A DNA stretch of 59,545 nt from Spirochaetaceae bacterium (GTDB lineage: Bacteria; Spirochaetota; Spirochaetia; SZUA-6; Bin103), in assembly GCA_028820215.1 (NCBI GenBank), contig JAPPKD010000304.1, positions 1-59,545 on the forward strand. The letters are read 5' to 3'. Shown here piece after piece: positions 36,990 through 45,476 of the stretch; the first letter of the stretch is position 1, and each line of letters begins with the position of its first letter. Under the pieces are notes generated by a model. That model was not told the DNA's origin, made no database searches, and was given only the letters and a program-made list of their open reading frames with translations. A program made the position numbers and the translations under genes.

Positions 36990-39374
36990 TCAGCCGTCGG
37001 GCGTGACCTGTCCGCGGCGGCGCTCGCGCAGGGCCTGGAGCTGGAGGCCGGTTTCGGTTCCGAAGGACACCGAGCGCGGCAGCGGCAGCAGGGTCTTCGC
37101 AAACAGCAGCTCACGGCGCTCGCGCGCGTTGCGTGGGGGCACGGACGGGCGAAACTCGTCGGCAATAAGGCCGATGCGGTCGACCGGGATCGGCTCGAAG
37201 CCGAGCGCGAAGGCGGGTGAGCCCGCGCGCAGCTCGTAGCGGTCGTGCTCGGGGTCGGCGAACCCGGGATCGGCCACGAGCGAGTGCTCGTCGAAGCCGC
37301 GGAGCTGCCACCGCTCCAGCGACATGGTTTCCAGCATCCGGTCGGCGGCGATGCGCACCTCGACGCGCACGTCCTTGCCGTCGTGCCAAAACAGGTTGTG
37401 GTCGCAGGCGAAGGTGAAGATGTCGTACTCGTCGAACTGCCAGGCGACCGCGCATCCCTCCTCGTGCACGGCCTGCCAGTAGCCCTTGAAGCTGTCGTGG
37501 GCGTAGGCGATGACGTTGCGGCGGAAGGTGTTGTGCTTGGGGAGGCGCATCGACTCCTGGTCGATGTCGGCGTAGACCTCCAGCATCGGGAAGCGGTCGC
37601 GGTACGGCGGCCGGTCCCAGCCCACGTACTCCAGCGCCTCGCGCCCCGCCGCCGGGTAGCTGTGGTTGGCCGCATGCCAGCGCGAGGACATGTGGATGGC
37701 CGGGATGCAGTCGACGATGATGTTGTTCTCGATCACGTTGCCGCGGCCGCCGCCCAGCTCGATGGCGCCGAGGGGGCAGCGGTAGAAGATGTTGCCGCTG
37801 ATCGTGGCGCCGCTGGCGAAGTCGTCCATGTAGATGCCCCAGCAGGCGTACGGAGTGACGTAGTACGCCTCGAACTGGCCGCGCCGCTGCAGGCCGTAGG
37901 GGCGGTGCATGCCGTAGCCGGCGATGTCGTGGATGAGGCAGTGGCGCACGGCGTTGCCCCACATCGTGAGGTTGCCCAGTCCCTTGTCCCAATTTGTGTA
38001 CAGGTAGATGCCGCCGGCGTCGGCCGCCTCCAGGCAGACGTCGTCGATCTCGCAGCGCTCGATGGTGTTGTCGCAGCCCTCGTGGATCACCGCGCCGAAG
38101 TGGCCGGCGTGGTGGATGTGGCAGTTGCTGGCGCGGTTGCCGACCCCGTGCAGCTTGATGCCGGCCTGGTAGCAGATGTTGATGCGGCCGTAGCGCTGGA
38201 TATCGCAGTTGTGGACGAGGTGGCCGCTGCGCTCCAGGGTGAAGCGGTCGCCGCCGCGCACGTACACGCCGCCGCGGCCCAGGTCGAACAGGTCGCACCC
38301 CGACACGCGATGGCTGTGGCCGCCCTTGACCAGCACGCCCCAGGCGCCTGCGCCGCTGACGCTTCCGCTGGCGACGGTGACGTGGCTGCCCCCGCGGACC
38401 ACGACCGCGCACCCGCGGGCCGATTGGATGGCAAAGTCGCGCAGGGTCAGGTGGCTGGCGCCGTCGGTGACGACGACGCTCTCCGCGGTGGTGACGACGG
38501 CCAGCCCGTCGGCCGATCCTGCCGGCGGCCAGAAGTAGAGCCGCCGCGCCGGCCGGTCGATGTAGTACTCGCCCGGCTCGTCCAGCTCCTCCAGCACATG
38601 CTTGACGTAGAAGCGGCCGCCGGTCTCGAAGTGGGCGTGTCCGCCGCCGGGAGCGGACGGATGCAGCCACAGCTCGCCGGTGTCGCCGTCGACGTGGTCG
38701 AGGTTGAGCACGTCGTCCGCCCAGTTGGGGTTGGTGAACACGTGCACCTGGATGTCTTCGGGGTTGTGCTGCCAGGCGCGGATCCGTTCGCTGCCGGCTT
38801 GGAACACACTTCCCTCGGGTTCCAGGAGCCAGTCGAGGTCGTCGCGTACGCCCGCGACGTAGGCCCAGCGGCCGGCCTTGCCGGGCTCGCGGCGGGCGTT
38901 GGGCCAGCGGGCGGCCGTCTGCCGCTGGCCGTCCAGGTACAGCTCGCAGCTCTCCGGCGCGGCGTCCGGGTCGACCTGGTAGCGCTTGGGCAGGTGCGGC
39001 GGGATCTCGTCCATGCCGGCCGCCGCCAACGGGCCGGCCAAGTCGGCCTGCAGGATGTCGTCCCGCCACGGCTCGAAGCCGTCGACGCGCACGCCGCCTA
39101 TGAGCCGCACGCGCTCGCCGGGGCAGGCTCGCCAGGTGACCGGCGCGCCCGCGGTGCCGGAGTCCTCGGAGGCGAGGCGCAGACCGGCAGGCAGCAGGTA
39201 GTCGCCGCCGCGCACCCAGACCGTGACGGGCCCGTGGGCGGCCCGGTCGGCGGCCGGTCGTTCGCGCAGCAGGTCGCGCGCCCGCTGCAGGGACGCGAGT
39301 GGCGCCTCCCGCGTTCCGGCCGCGGCGTCGTCGCCGCGGGGAGCAACGAACAGGTCGTGTGGGGCGTACTCCAT
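36990..39374 (-). CDS. Right-handed beta-helix protein (paralogue of the 5707-8202 gene)
   Basis: A 794-residue protein. It opens DLFVAPRGDDAAAGTREAPL, as does the first paralogue, and contains WPNARREPGKAG plus a long ladder of Asn-containing rungs (HRVSGCDLFDLGRGGVYVRG, NTIERCEIDDVCLEAADAGG). It lacks the carbohydrate-binding-like insert of the other copy. The end, ELRAGSPAFALGFEPIPVDRIG, is shared by both. A polysaccharide-lyase or epimerase role is possible by fold only. No signal peptide is visible. It is the last gene of a four-gene operon starting at 42211. Confidence 0.82.
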   Translation of the reverse strand: MEYAPHDLFVAPRGDDAAAGTREAPLASLQRARDLLRERPAADRAAHGPVTVWVRGGDYLLPAGLRLASEDSGTAGAPVTWRACPGERVRLIGGVRVDGFEPWRDDILQADLAGPLAAAGMDEIPPHLPKRYQVDPDAAPESCELYLDGQRQTAARWPNARREPGKAGRWAYVAGVRDDLDWLLEPEGSVFQAGSERIRAWQHNPEDIQVHVFTNPNWADDVLNLDHVDGDTGELWLHPSAPGGGHAHFETGGRFYVKHVLEELDEPGEYYIDRPARRLYFWPPAGSADGLAVVTTAESVVVTDGASHLTLRDFAIQSARGCAVVVRGGSHVTVASGSVSGAGAWGVLVKGGHSHRVSGCDLFDLGRGGVYVRGGDRFTLERSGHLVHNCDIQRYGRINICYQAGIKLHGVGNRASNCHIHHAGHFGAVIHEGCDNTIERCEIDDVCLEAADAGGIYLYTNWDKGLGNLTMWGNAVRHCLIHDIAGYGMHRPYGLQRRGQFEAYYVTPYACWGIYMDDFASGATISGNIFYRCPLGAIELGGGRGNVIENNIIVDCIPAIHMSSRWHAANHSYPAAGREALEYVGWDRPPYRDRFPMLEVYADIDQESMRLPKHNTFRRNVIAYAHDSFKGYWQAVHEEGCAVAWQFDEYDIFTFACDHNLFWHDGKDVRVEVRIAADRMLETMSLERWQLRGFDEHSLVADPGFADPEHDRYELRAGSPAFALGFEPIPVDRIGLIADEFRPSVPPRNARERRELLFAKTLLPLPRSVSFGTETGLQLQALRERRRGQVTPDG

Positions 39375-39406
39375 GCCTACGGGCTAATCCGCTACGCCCG
39401 TAGCCG

Positions 39407-40345
39407 CTACGACCGCCACGGTGGCACATCCCAGGTACGGCGCCAGTTCCACTTCCAGACCACGTCCAGGGACGGCAGGGCGACCTCGTACCAGACGCCG
39501 GCGGTGAACGGCAGGACCGTCGTCTTGCCGCCGACCTGATCTCGGATCCACTCGACGAAGGCGTTGGCGTCGGTCACGTCCGGAGGCCAGGTTCCGTGCG
39601 GAATCGGGTCCGAACGCCGGTCGGTCCGGTAGTGCGTGGGGATCAGAAACCTCGGCCGCACCCAGTCGATGAGCTGGTGCAGCCGTTCGGTCTGCTCGTC
39701 GCCTTCCCATTCGGTGAGGCCGGTCTTCATGTGTATGAGATAGTCGACTCTTCCTGCGACAGACGCGAGCTCCGGGTACGGCTCGTGCAGGTCGCCCGTG
39801 TGGTAGATGGACACCGAGGTCTCCAGGTCGGTGACCAGGTAGCCGCAGGTCGGGAGGTCGGGGCAGGCGCTCTCGCCGCTGTCCATGACTTCCACCGCGA
39901 TGCGTTCGAGGTCGCGCGGGCGGTTGGACGGGAACTCGCGGCCGGCGCCGATGCGACTGCTCGTGGTCCCCGGATGGAGAACCTGCACGCGGTCCGGTGT
40001 GACGCTCTTCGTGATCGGCAGGTCGCGCTCGAAGGCCGCGTCGCCGTAGACCTCTGCAACCGGCTGCGCGGGGTCGACGCACCCCGGACTCACGTAGAGC
40101 CGCCGGAACCTGTCTCCCCGGCAGAGCCGCTGCAGAGTGGGCGGATGGCAGTGATCGAAGTGCTCGTGCGTGATGAAGATGTAGTCGTAGACCGGATCCG
40201 CGGCGGTCAGCGCCTCACCGAAGAAGTAGGGATCGAAGGCGACGCTGACACTCGGGAAGCGCACTTCGAAGCCGCCGCAACCGGACCAGCGGAGGTGCAT
40301 GGAGGAGCCGTTCCGCGGGCGGAAGGGCGGGGCCGGCTTGCCCAT
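39407..40345 (-). CDS. Metallo-beta-lactamase-fold hydrolase
   Basis: A 312-residue protein of the MBL superfamily (UlaG/lactonase-like). The metal motif HEHFDHCH is in YIFITHEHFDHCHPPTLQRL, further ligands are in SIYHTGDLHEP and FLIPTHYRTDR. Such enzymes hydrolyse lactones or phosphoesters. The ATG at 40345 lies 4 bp after the aldo/keto reductase stop with AGGGTG upstream; an ATG at 40300 begins right at the fold (MHLRWSGCGG) and is a fair alternative. An aldo/keto reductase making a lactone and a lactonase opening it would be a consistent pair, which is inference. Confidence 0.83.
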   Translation of the reverse strand: MGKPAPPFRPRNGSSMHLRWSGCGGFEVRFPSVSVAFDPYFFGEALTAADPVYDYIFITHEHFDHCHPPTLQRLCRGDRFRRLYVSPGCVDPAQPVAEVYGDAAFERDLPITKSVTPDRVQVLHPGTTSSRIGAGREFPSNRPRDLERIAVEVMDSGESACPDLPTCGYLVTDLETSVSIYHTGDLHEPYPELASVAGRVDYLIHMKTGLTEWEGDEQTERLHQLIDWVRPRFLIPTHYRTDRRSDPIPHGTWPPDVTDANAFVEWIRDQVGGKTTVLPFTAGVWYEVALPSLDVVWKWNWRRTWDVPPWRS

Positions 40346-40349
40346 CACC

Positions 40350-41303
40350 CTAATCGACCGGGACCGGGCCGAGCTCGTCGAAGATCGCCAGCGCCCGGTC
40401 GAAGAGGGCACGGTCCGCCGGCTCCGCGGCGGCGTCGAGCACTTCGTCCACCTGCGCCTCCGTGTTCAGGCCGACGATCAGGCTCGCCACGAGCGGATGA
40501 GCGAGGGCGAAACGGACTGCGAAGCGCGTGATCGACGCCGGCCCCAGGCGCTCGCGGAGCACGGCAAGGCGATCGTAGGCGGCGTCCCATGAACGTTCGC
40601 GCATTCGGTCGTCATGCGGCAGGGCGTCGCGGTCGGCGCGCCGGTCCGTGAGGAGCCCGGCCAGGAACGGCCGTATGCACAGGAACCCGCCGCCGCTGCG
40701 CTCGAGCGCGGGAAAGAAGCGGGCCATCTCCATCTCGATCGCGTTGTAGTAGGCGACCAGGCCGGAGAAGGTGCCGGTCGCGAGCGCGGATTCGGCAAAC
40801 GTCACGGTGTATGGAAAGGTGGCCAGGTAGCCGACTTTGCCTTCGGCGCGAAGGGTCTCGAACGTCTCGCGGAGCGGCTCATCGATCGCGTCGATGTCCG
40901 GCAGCCGATGCGCGTCCGTGTTCGGCCTGGCCCGCTGCAGGTGCTGCAGGACGGCGATGCGGTCGGTATGCAGCTCGGCGAGCGCTTCCTCCACGCGGAG
41001 GCGGAATTTCGCCGCGTCGAAGCGTCCGCCGTCGTCGCGGTCGGGAACGGGTACCTTGATGACGTGGTGGATGTCGTGCCGGCTCGGATGGTTGGCCAGC
41101 ACCGGCGCCATCGACCACCGGGTTCCGTACTCATAGCTGGAGTGGATGAAGTTGACGCCCCGCTCCAGGGCGCGTTCGAGCGCCCGCCTGCCGTTCCTGG
41201 ACACGTCGTCGTCGCTGCCGTCCCGGTTCGCAAAGCGCATCGGGCCGAAGCAGATCGGCGATACCTCCAAGTCCGTGTCTCCGAATCTCCGGTTCTCCAT
41301 CAT
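40350..41303 (-). CDS. Aldo/keto reductase with His replacing the catalytic Asp
   Basis: A 317-residue aldo/keto reductase-fold protein. Where relatives have DTA/S..YG the sequence is NFIHSSYEYGTRWS, so the Asp of the tetrad is His, while Tyr, Lys (HVIKVPVPD) and His (IAVLQHLQRA) are kept. LIVGLNTEAQVDEVLDA is a typical C-terminal part. GAGGAGG precedes the ATG, which overlaps the stop of the NHL gene (ATGA). Second gene of the four-gene operon. Activity may be retained, changed or lost. Confidence 0.78.
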   Translation of the reverse strand: MMENRRFGDTDLEVSPICFGPMRFANRDGSDDDVSRNGRRALERALERGVNFIHSSYEYGTRWSMAPVLANHPSRHDIHHVIKVPVPDRDDGGRFDAAKFRLRVEEALAELHTDRIAVLQHLQRARPNTDAHRLPDIDAIDEPLRETFETLRAEGKVGYLATFPYTVTFAESALATGTFSGLVAYYNAIEMEMARFFPALERSGGGFLCIRPFLAGLLTDRRADRDALPHDDRMRERSWDAAYDRLAVLRERLGPASITRFAVRFALAHPLVASLIVGLNTEAQVDEVLDAAAEPADRALFDRALAIFDELGPVPVD

Positions 41304-42211
41304 GCGTCCTCCTCGATCCTCACGCGCTCGAACTTCTGCAGGCATTGCTCGTCGGCCACGTACAGGTCGCCGCGCGAGTCCGTGCAGATGCCGTGCAGGA
41401 ACGACGGGAACCGTCCGGGCGGGTCGCCCGGCTCCCCCCACCGCGCGAGCACGGCGCCGTCCGGGTCGTAGATCGTGATCCGCTGGTAGCACTCGGCCAC
41501 GTAGATCACGCCCTCGCCGTCGACGTGGACGTCCATGGGCTGCCGCAGGTCGCCGACGCCCCAGATGGCGAGCAGGCTGCCGTCGCGGCCGAAGAGCTGC
41601 AGCCGGTAGTTCTCCCGGTCGACCACCACCAGCCGCCCGCGGCCGTCCACCGCCAGGCTGTGCGGCAGGTTGAACTGCCCGTCGCCGCCGCCGGCGGTGC
41701 CGAACGAGAGCTCCAGCGAGCCGTCCGCGGAGAAGCGGTGGATGCGCGCGTTGCCGTAGCCGTCGGCGACCCAGATGCCGCCCGTGTCCGGGTCGACCAC
41801 CGCCTGGCACGGCTTGTTGAACGGCTCGCCCGGTGCGCCCGGGCGGTTGACCGTCCCCAGGACCCGCTCCAGCTCGCCTTCACGGGTGAACACGCGTACC
41901 GTGTGGTCGTTGCGGTCGGTGCAGAGCACCCGGCCGTCGGCGCTGACGGAGACGTTGTGCGCCTCGGCGAACGTGCCGGCGCCCCACGACCCGACGAAGC
42001 GGCCGTCGCGCTCGTACACGAGGACCTCTCCCACCGGTTCGCGCTGGAACGCGTACAGCCGGTCGCGATCCGCGTCGCCGGTGCCCACCGCGACCCCGGT
42101 CACCATGCCGCCGGGCTCGCGGCCGTCCGGACCGGCTCCCCAGCCCGGCACCGCGCGGTAGCGGTGGTTACCAACACCCCACACGTGCGTCCGCCGTTCA
42201 CCTTCGCTCAC
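41300..42211 (-). CDS. NHL-repeat beta-propeller protein
   Basis: A 303-residue protein made of NHL repeats: FAEAHNVSVSADGRVLCTDR, FNKPCQAVVDPDTGGIWVADG, FNLPHSLAVDGRGRLVVVDR, QPMDVHVDGEGVIYVAE and FLHGICTDSRGDLYVADE, giving a six-bladed propeller like the peptidyl-amidating-lyase and SGL folds. No signal peptide. The GTG at 42211 follows AGGGGGA; upstream the open frame has no family similarity. First gene of the operon running to 36990. It may be a lactonase-like enzyme or a binding subunit. Confidence 0.78.
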   Translation of the reverse strand: MSEGERRTHVWGVGNHRYRAVPGWGAGPDGREPGGMVTGVAVGTGDADRDRLYAFQREPVGEVLVYERDGRFVGSWGAGTFAEAHNVSVSADGRVLCTDRNDHTVRVFTREGELERVLGTVNRPGAPGEPFNKPCQAVVDPDTGGIWVADGYGNARIHRFSADGSLELSFGTAGGGDGQFNLPHSLAVDGRGRLVVVDRENYRLQLFGRDGSLLAIWGVGDLRQPMDVHVDGEGVIYVAECYQRITIYDPDGAVLARWGEPGDPPGRFPSFLHGICTDSRGDLYVADEQCLQKFERVRIEEDA

Positions 42212-42371
42212 TGAATCCCCCTGACGTGCCACGTGTTCACGGTTGTGCGCCTCGGTCAAGTGGACCATAGCTCCGGAGAGGACGTTCTGTCCCTTCCGAG
42301 CTTGGCGCCGGTCTTGAGTAGACCTCGGTACGTGATTGTCTGATGACAGCGTATATGCTATCAATTGCGGG

Positions 42372-42791
42372 GTGCGTGTCGTTGTGGACACCAACGTGCT
42401 GGTAGCCGCCGCGTCAAGTCCGAGCGGGGCGAGCCGGGAATTGATCCGCCGCTGCCTGCTTGGAACATGCGTACCACTGATCGGCCAAGCCCTGTTTGCC
42501 GAGTACGAGGCGGTGCTGTCCCGTTCGGACCTCTTCGTACGCTCGCCTATCTCATCTGTTGAACGAGGTGCGCTGTGGGAGGCATTCGCGAGTCGCTGCC
42601 GGTGGGTGCGGGTACGCTACCTGTGGCGGCCGAATCTGCCCGATGAGGCAGACAACCATTTAGTCGAGCTGGCCGTTGCTGGCGGGGCGGAGGCAATCGT
42701 GACCCACAACCGCCGTGACTTCGAACGTGCGGAACTCAGCTTCCCGGGGTTACGAGTCGTGACTCCGGGAGCATTCATAGCGGAGGAGTGA
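42372..42791 (+). CDS. PIN-domain toxin (putative toxin PIN family, TIGR00305-like)
   Basis: A 139-residue PIN protein: VRVVVDTNVLVAAASSPSGA supplies the first acids, LPDEADNHLVELAVAGGAEA the central ones, and VTHNRRDF the last motif. It would be a metal-dependent RNase. The GTG at 42372 matches the family start; a TTG at 42336 would add twelve residues. An AT-rich imperfect palindrome at 42348-42359 just upstream may be the operator. The partner antitoxin follows directly, so the order is toxin first. Confidence 0.8.
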   Translation: MRVVVDTNVLVAAASSPSGASRELIRRCLLGTCVPLIGQALFAEYEAVLSRSDLFVRSPISSVERGALWEAFASRCRWVRVRYLWRPNLPDEADNHLVELAVAGGAEAIVTHNRRDFERAELSFPGLRVVTPGAFIAEE

Positions 42792-42792
42792 A

Positions 42793-43044
42793 GTGTCGAC
42801 TATGACCATTCGCCTGCCCGACGATACCCACGGGCGACTGAAAGAGATCGCCCGACAGCGGGGCATGAGCGTGAACAAGCTTATGGAAGAGCTCTCGACC
42901 GTGGCAATCGCGCAGTACGATGCGGAGACTCGGTTCCGTGCGCTGGCCGCCCGCGGGTCGGTGGACGACGGGTTGCGGATCCTGGACAAGCTCGACGCAG
43001 CGTTCGCGCGGACGAAGCGTGCCGAGGCCGACGACCTCCGGTAA
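42793..43044 (+). CDS. Ribbon-helix-helix antitoxin (CopG-like)
   Basis: An 83-residue protein. MTIRLPDDTHGRLKEIARQR and MSVNKLMEELSTVAIAQYDA are a ribbon-helix-helix pair. The C-terminal part (TRFRALAARGSVDDGLRILDKLD) is the usual toxin-binding extension in HicB-like/CopG antitoxins. GTG start at 42793, one base after the toxin's stop, with GGAGGAG upstream, so the two are co-translated. It is expected to repress its own promoter. Confidence 0.78.
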   Translation: MSTMTIRLPDDTHGRLKEIARQRGMSVNKLMEELSTVAIAQYDAETRFRALAARGSVDDGLRILDKLDAAFARTKRAEADDLR

Positions 43045-43057
43045 TCGCAGAGAGCCG

Positions 43058-44154
43058 TTACCGCGCCTGAGGGAAGAATCCATGCTCCTCCCGCACGTGG
43101 CGGCGCACCACGGCGTCGTCCAGGCGGATGCCCAGGCCGGGCCGGTCGGGAACCATCAGCTCGCCGTCGGCGATGAGTTGATGATCACCGACGAGGTGGT
43201 TCCATAGCGGCAGGTCCGGAAAGTGCTGCTCCGCCGCCAGAAAGTTGGGGAGCGAGCAAGCGAGGTGGCCCGCGGCCACGGCCTGTACCGGGCTGCCGAT
43301 GTCGTGCGGGGCCATCAGCACGCCGTACGACGCGGCCAGGTCGGCGATGCGGCGGCCCTGTGCCAGTCCCCCGGTCTTGGCGATGTCCGGGGAGGCGATG
43401 TCGGTGCCGTGCCGGGTCAGAAGCTCGCGGAAGCCGTGCACGCCGTACAGGTCCTCGCCGGTGCAGATGGGAACGGGGAGGCGGCGGTCACTTCTACCAT
43501 CGCCCGTGGGTTCTCCGGCGGGACCGGGTCTTCCAGCCAGCGCAGGTCCAGCGGCACCAGCCGCTCCGCGAGCCGCAGGGCGCCGCTCGGGTCGCAGCGT
43601 CCGTGCGCGTCGACCGCCAGCCAGGTGTGCCGGTCGAGCACCGCGTGCACGGCGCGCACCAGGTGGAGCGGCGGCTCGGCGCCGGGCGCGCGGGGGTGCA
43701 CGCTCAGCTTCAGCGCCCGCATGCCCAGGCGCTGCAGTTCCTCGGCACGCCGCGCGTAGGCGGCCGGCGTGTCCGGCACGCCGTTGTGGCCGGTCGCGTA
43801 CAACGGGACCCGCTCCCGCATCCGCCCGCCGAAGAGCTGCCAGATCGGCACGCCCGCGGCCTGCCCAGCCAGGTCCCAGAGAGCCATCTCCACCCCGCTG
43901 ATCGCGCTCATGACGGCGCCCTGGTAGAAGCCCGACCCGGACATGGCGGCGCCCATGTCGCGGGCCAGCCGCTCCACGTCGCGGGGGTCGCGGCCGAGCA
44001 GCGCGCGAGTCAGGCGCGGGTCGACCGCGATGCGATGGACGCCGGCGCCGTGGTACGCCTCCCCGAGCCCGACCAGGCCGGCATCGGTGAATACCCGCAC
44101 CAGCACCCAGGGCGGACTGCGCATCAGCACGGTGCCGACCCGCATGATCCTCAT
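43058..44154 (-). pseudogene. Enolase-superfamily dehydratase (galactonate dehydratase-like), frameshifted
   Basis: Two frames together give a protein closely parallel to the 44254 gene. From ATG 44154 the first frame reads through VGLGEAYHGAGVHRIAVDP, LAVDAHGRCD and LRWLEDPVPPEN to about 43490. The second frame resumes at PVPICTGEDLYG and continues through PDIAKTGGLAQG to a stop at 43058. Adding one base near 43487 restores a perfect alignment with the paralogue (MREVKRQTTLPIC against MVEVxRRLPVPIC). All metal ligands are present in the joined product. It is either a recent pseudogene or an assembly error. Confidence 0.8.
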
Positions 44155-44253
44155 GGTCCGCCGGTAGCCTGACGGGACGCGCGTGGAAGCGTCGAGCCTC
44201 CCGCGGGCTGCGCGACTGGGAGCGCCGCACCTCCTGGACTACACTCCGCGGCC

Positions 44254-45408
44254 ATGCGTATCACACAGGTGGGAGCGGCGCTGGTCGAGTCGGGCTGGGT
44301 GCTGATCAGGGTCCGCACCGACGCCGGGATCACCGGTTTGGGCGAGGCATACCACGGCGCGGGCGTGCACCAGATCGCCGTCGACGACCGCCTGACGAAG
44401 GCGCTCATCGGCCAGGACCCGCGCAACGTCAATCGCCTCTTCAAGGACATGATGGGGGCCATGTCCGCCTCCGGGTTCTACCAGGGGGCGGTGATGAGCG
44501 CCATCAGTGGCATAGAGATGGCTTTGTGGGACATCACCGGCCAGGCCTGCGGCCAGCCCATCTGGCGCATGCTGGGCGGCTGCTACCGCGACACCATCCG
44601 CATCTACGCCGACTGCCACGCCGGCGACCAGGAGACGCCCGCCTCGTACGTGGAGAAGGCGCGCGCGGTGGAGGCGTGCGGCTTCACCGCGCTCAAGTTC
44701 GACATCGACCCGCTGCCGCAGATGCGCGACAAGCATAGCAGGGGGCTCAGTACCGCCGAGATCGACCACTACGTCGAGGTGGTGACGGCGCTCCGCGAGG
44801 GGATCGATCCGGCCACCGAGCTGGCCATCGACGCGCACTGGTACTACCCGCCGGTGGACATCCTCAAGGTCGCGCACCGCCTGGAGGGGCTGGATCTGCT
44901 CTGGCTGGAGGACCCGATCCCGCCGGAGAACGTCGCGGCCATGCGCGAGGTGAAGCGCCAGACCACCCTGCCGATCTGCACGGGCGAGAACTTCTACACC
45001 CGCCACGGGTTCCGCGAGCTGGTGGAGACGCAGGCGGCCGACATCATCTGCCCGGACATCGCCAAGGCCGGCGGCCTGGCGGAGAGCAAGCGCATCGCCG
45101 AGCTGGGCGATCTCTACTACCTGCCGCTGGCGCCGCACAACGTGTGCAGCCCGGTCGGCACCTACGCGATGGCGCATGTCTGCGCGACGGTGCCCAACTT
45201 CCTGGTGCTGGAGTACCACTTCCACCACGACCCGAACTGGCCGCTGTTCGTGCGCGCTGCGGATCCGGCCCGGAGCCCGCTCGGCCCCGACGGTCACCTG
45301 ATCCAGGACGGGTACGTGCGAATGACGGAGGCCCCGGGCCTGGGACTCGTCCCCGACGAGGCACACGTGCGGGCGCGGCTGCGGGAGGACCTGGGTTTCC
45401 TGAGCTGA
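44254..45408 (+). CDS. Enolase-superfamily dehydratase (galactonate dehydratase-like)
   Basis: A 384-residue member of the mandelate racemase subgroup. GLGEAYHGAGVHQIAVDD, ISGIEMALWDITGQACG and the metal ligands in ELAIDAHWYY, LLWLEDPIPPEN and PICTGENFY are intact; a His lies in LAPHNVCSPVG. It probably dehydrates an aldonic acid to a 2-keto-3-deoxy acid. The divergent, frameshifted paralogue starts 99 bp away, so the intact copy may have replaced or been duplicated from it. A 13-bp repeat spans its stop codon. Confidence 0.86.
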   Translation: MRITQVGAALVESGWVLIRVRTDAGITGLGEAYHGAGVHQIAVDDRLTKALIGQDPRNVNRLFKDMMGAMSASGFYQGAVMSAISGIEMALWDITGQACGQPIWRMLGGCYRDTIRIYADCHAGDQETPASYVEKARAVEACGFTALKFDIDPLPQMRDKHSRGLSTAEIDHYVEVVTALREGIDPATELAIDAHWYYPPVDILKVAHRLEGLDLLWLEDPIPPENVAAMREVKRQTTLPICTGENFYTRHGFRELVETQAADIICPDIAKAGGLAESKRIAELGDLYYLPLAPHNVCSPVGTYAMAHVCATVPNFLVLEYHFHHDPNWPLFVRAADPARSPLGPDGHLIQDGYVRMTEAPGLGLVPDEAHVRARLREDLGFLS

Positions 45409-45428
45409 CTGGGGCTTCCTGAGCTGAC
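45397..45428 (+). repeat. Direct repeat spanning the dehydratase stop codon
   Basis: TTCCTGAGCTGAC occurs at 45397-45409 and again at 45416-45428, a 19-bp period with a GGGGC-containing spacer. The first copy holds the TGA stop of the gene. It looks like a small tandem duplication at the gene end. Confidence 0.6.
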
Positions 45429-45476
45429 CGGCGTCGGGTCGCGTCCCCGATCGTGCGCGGGTATGGTACCGGCGCG

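Noticed and set aside
37111..39429. Open frame of 772 codons over the second beta-helix gene
   Set aside because: It is a shadow frame of the real gene: Arg-rich, no domain, no RBS.
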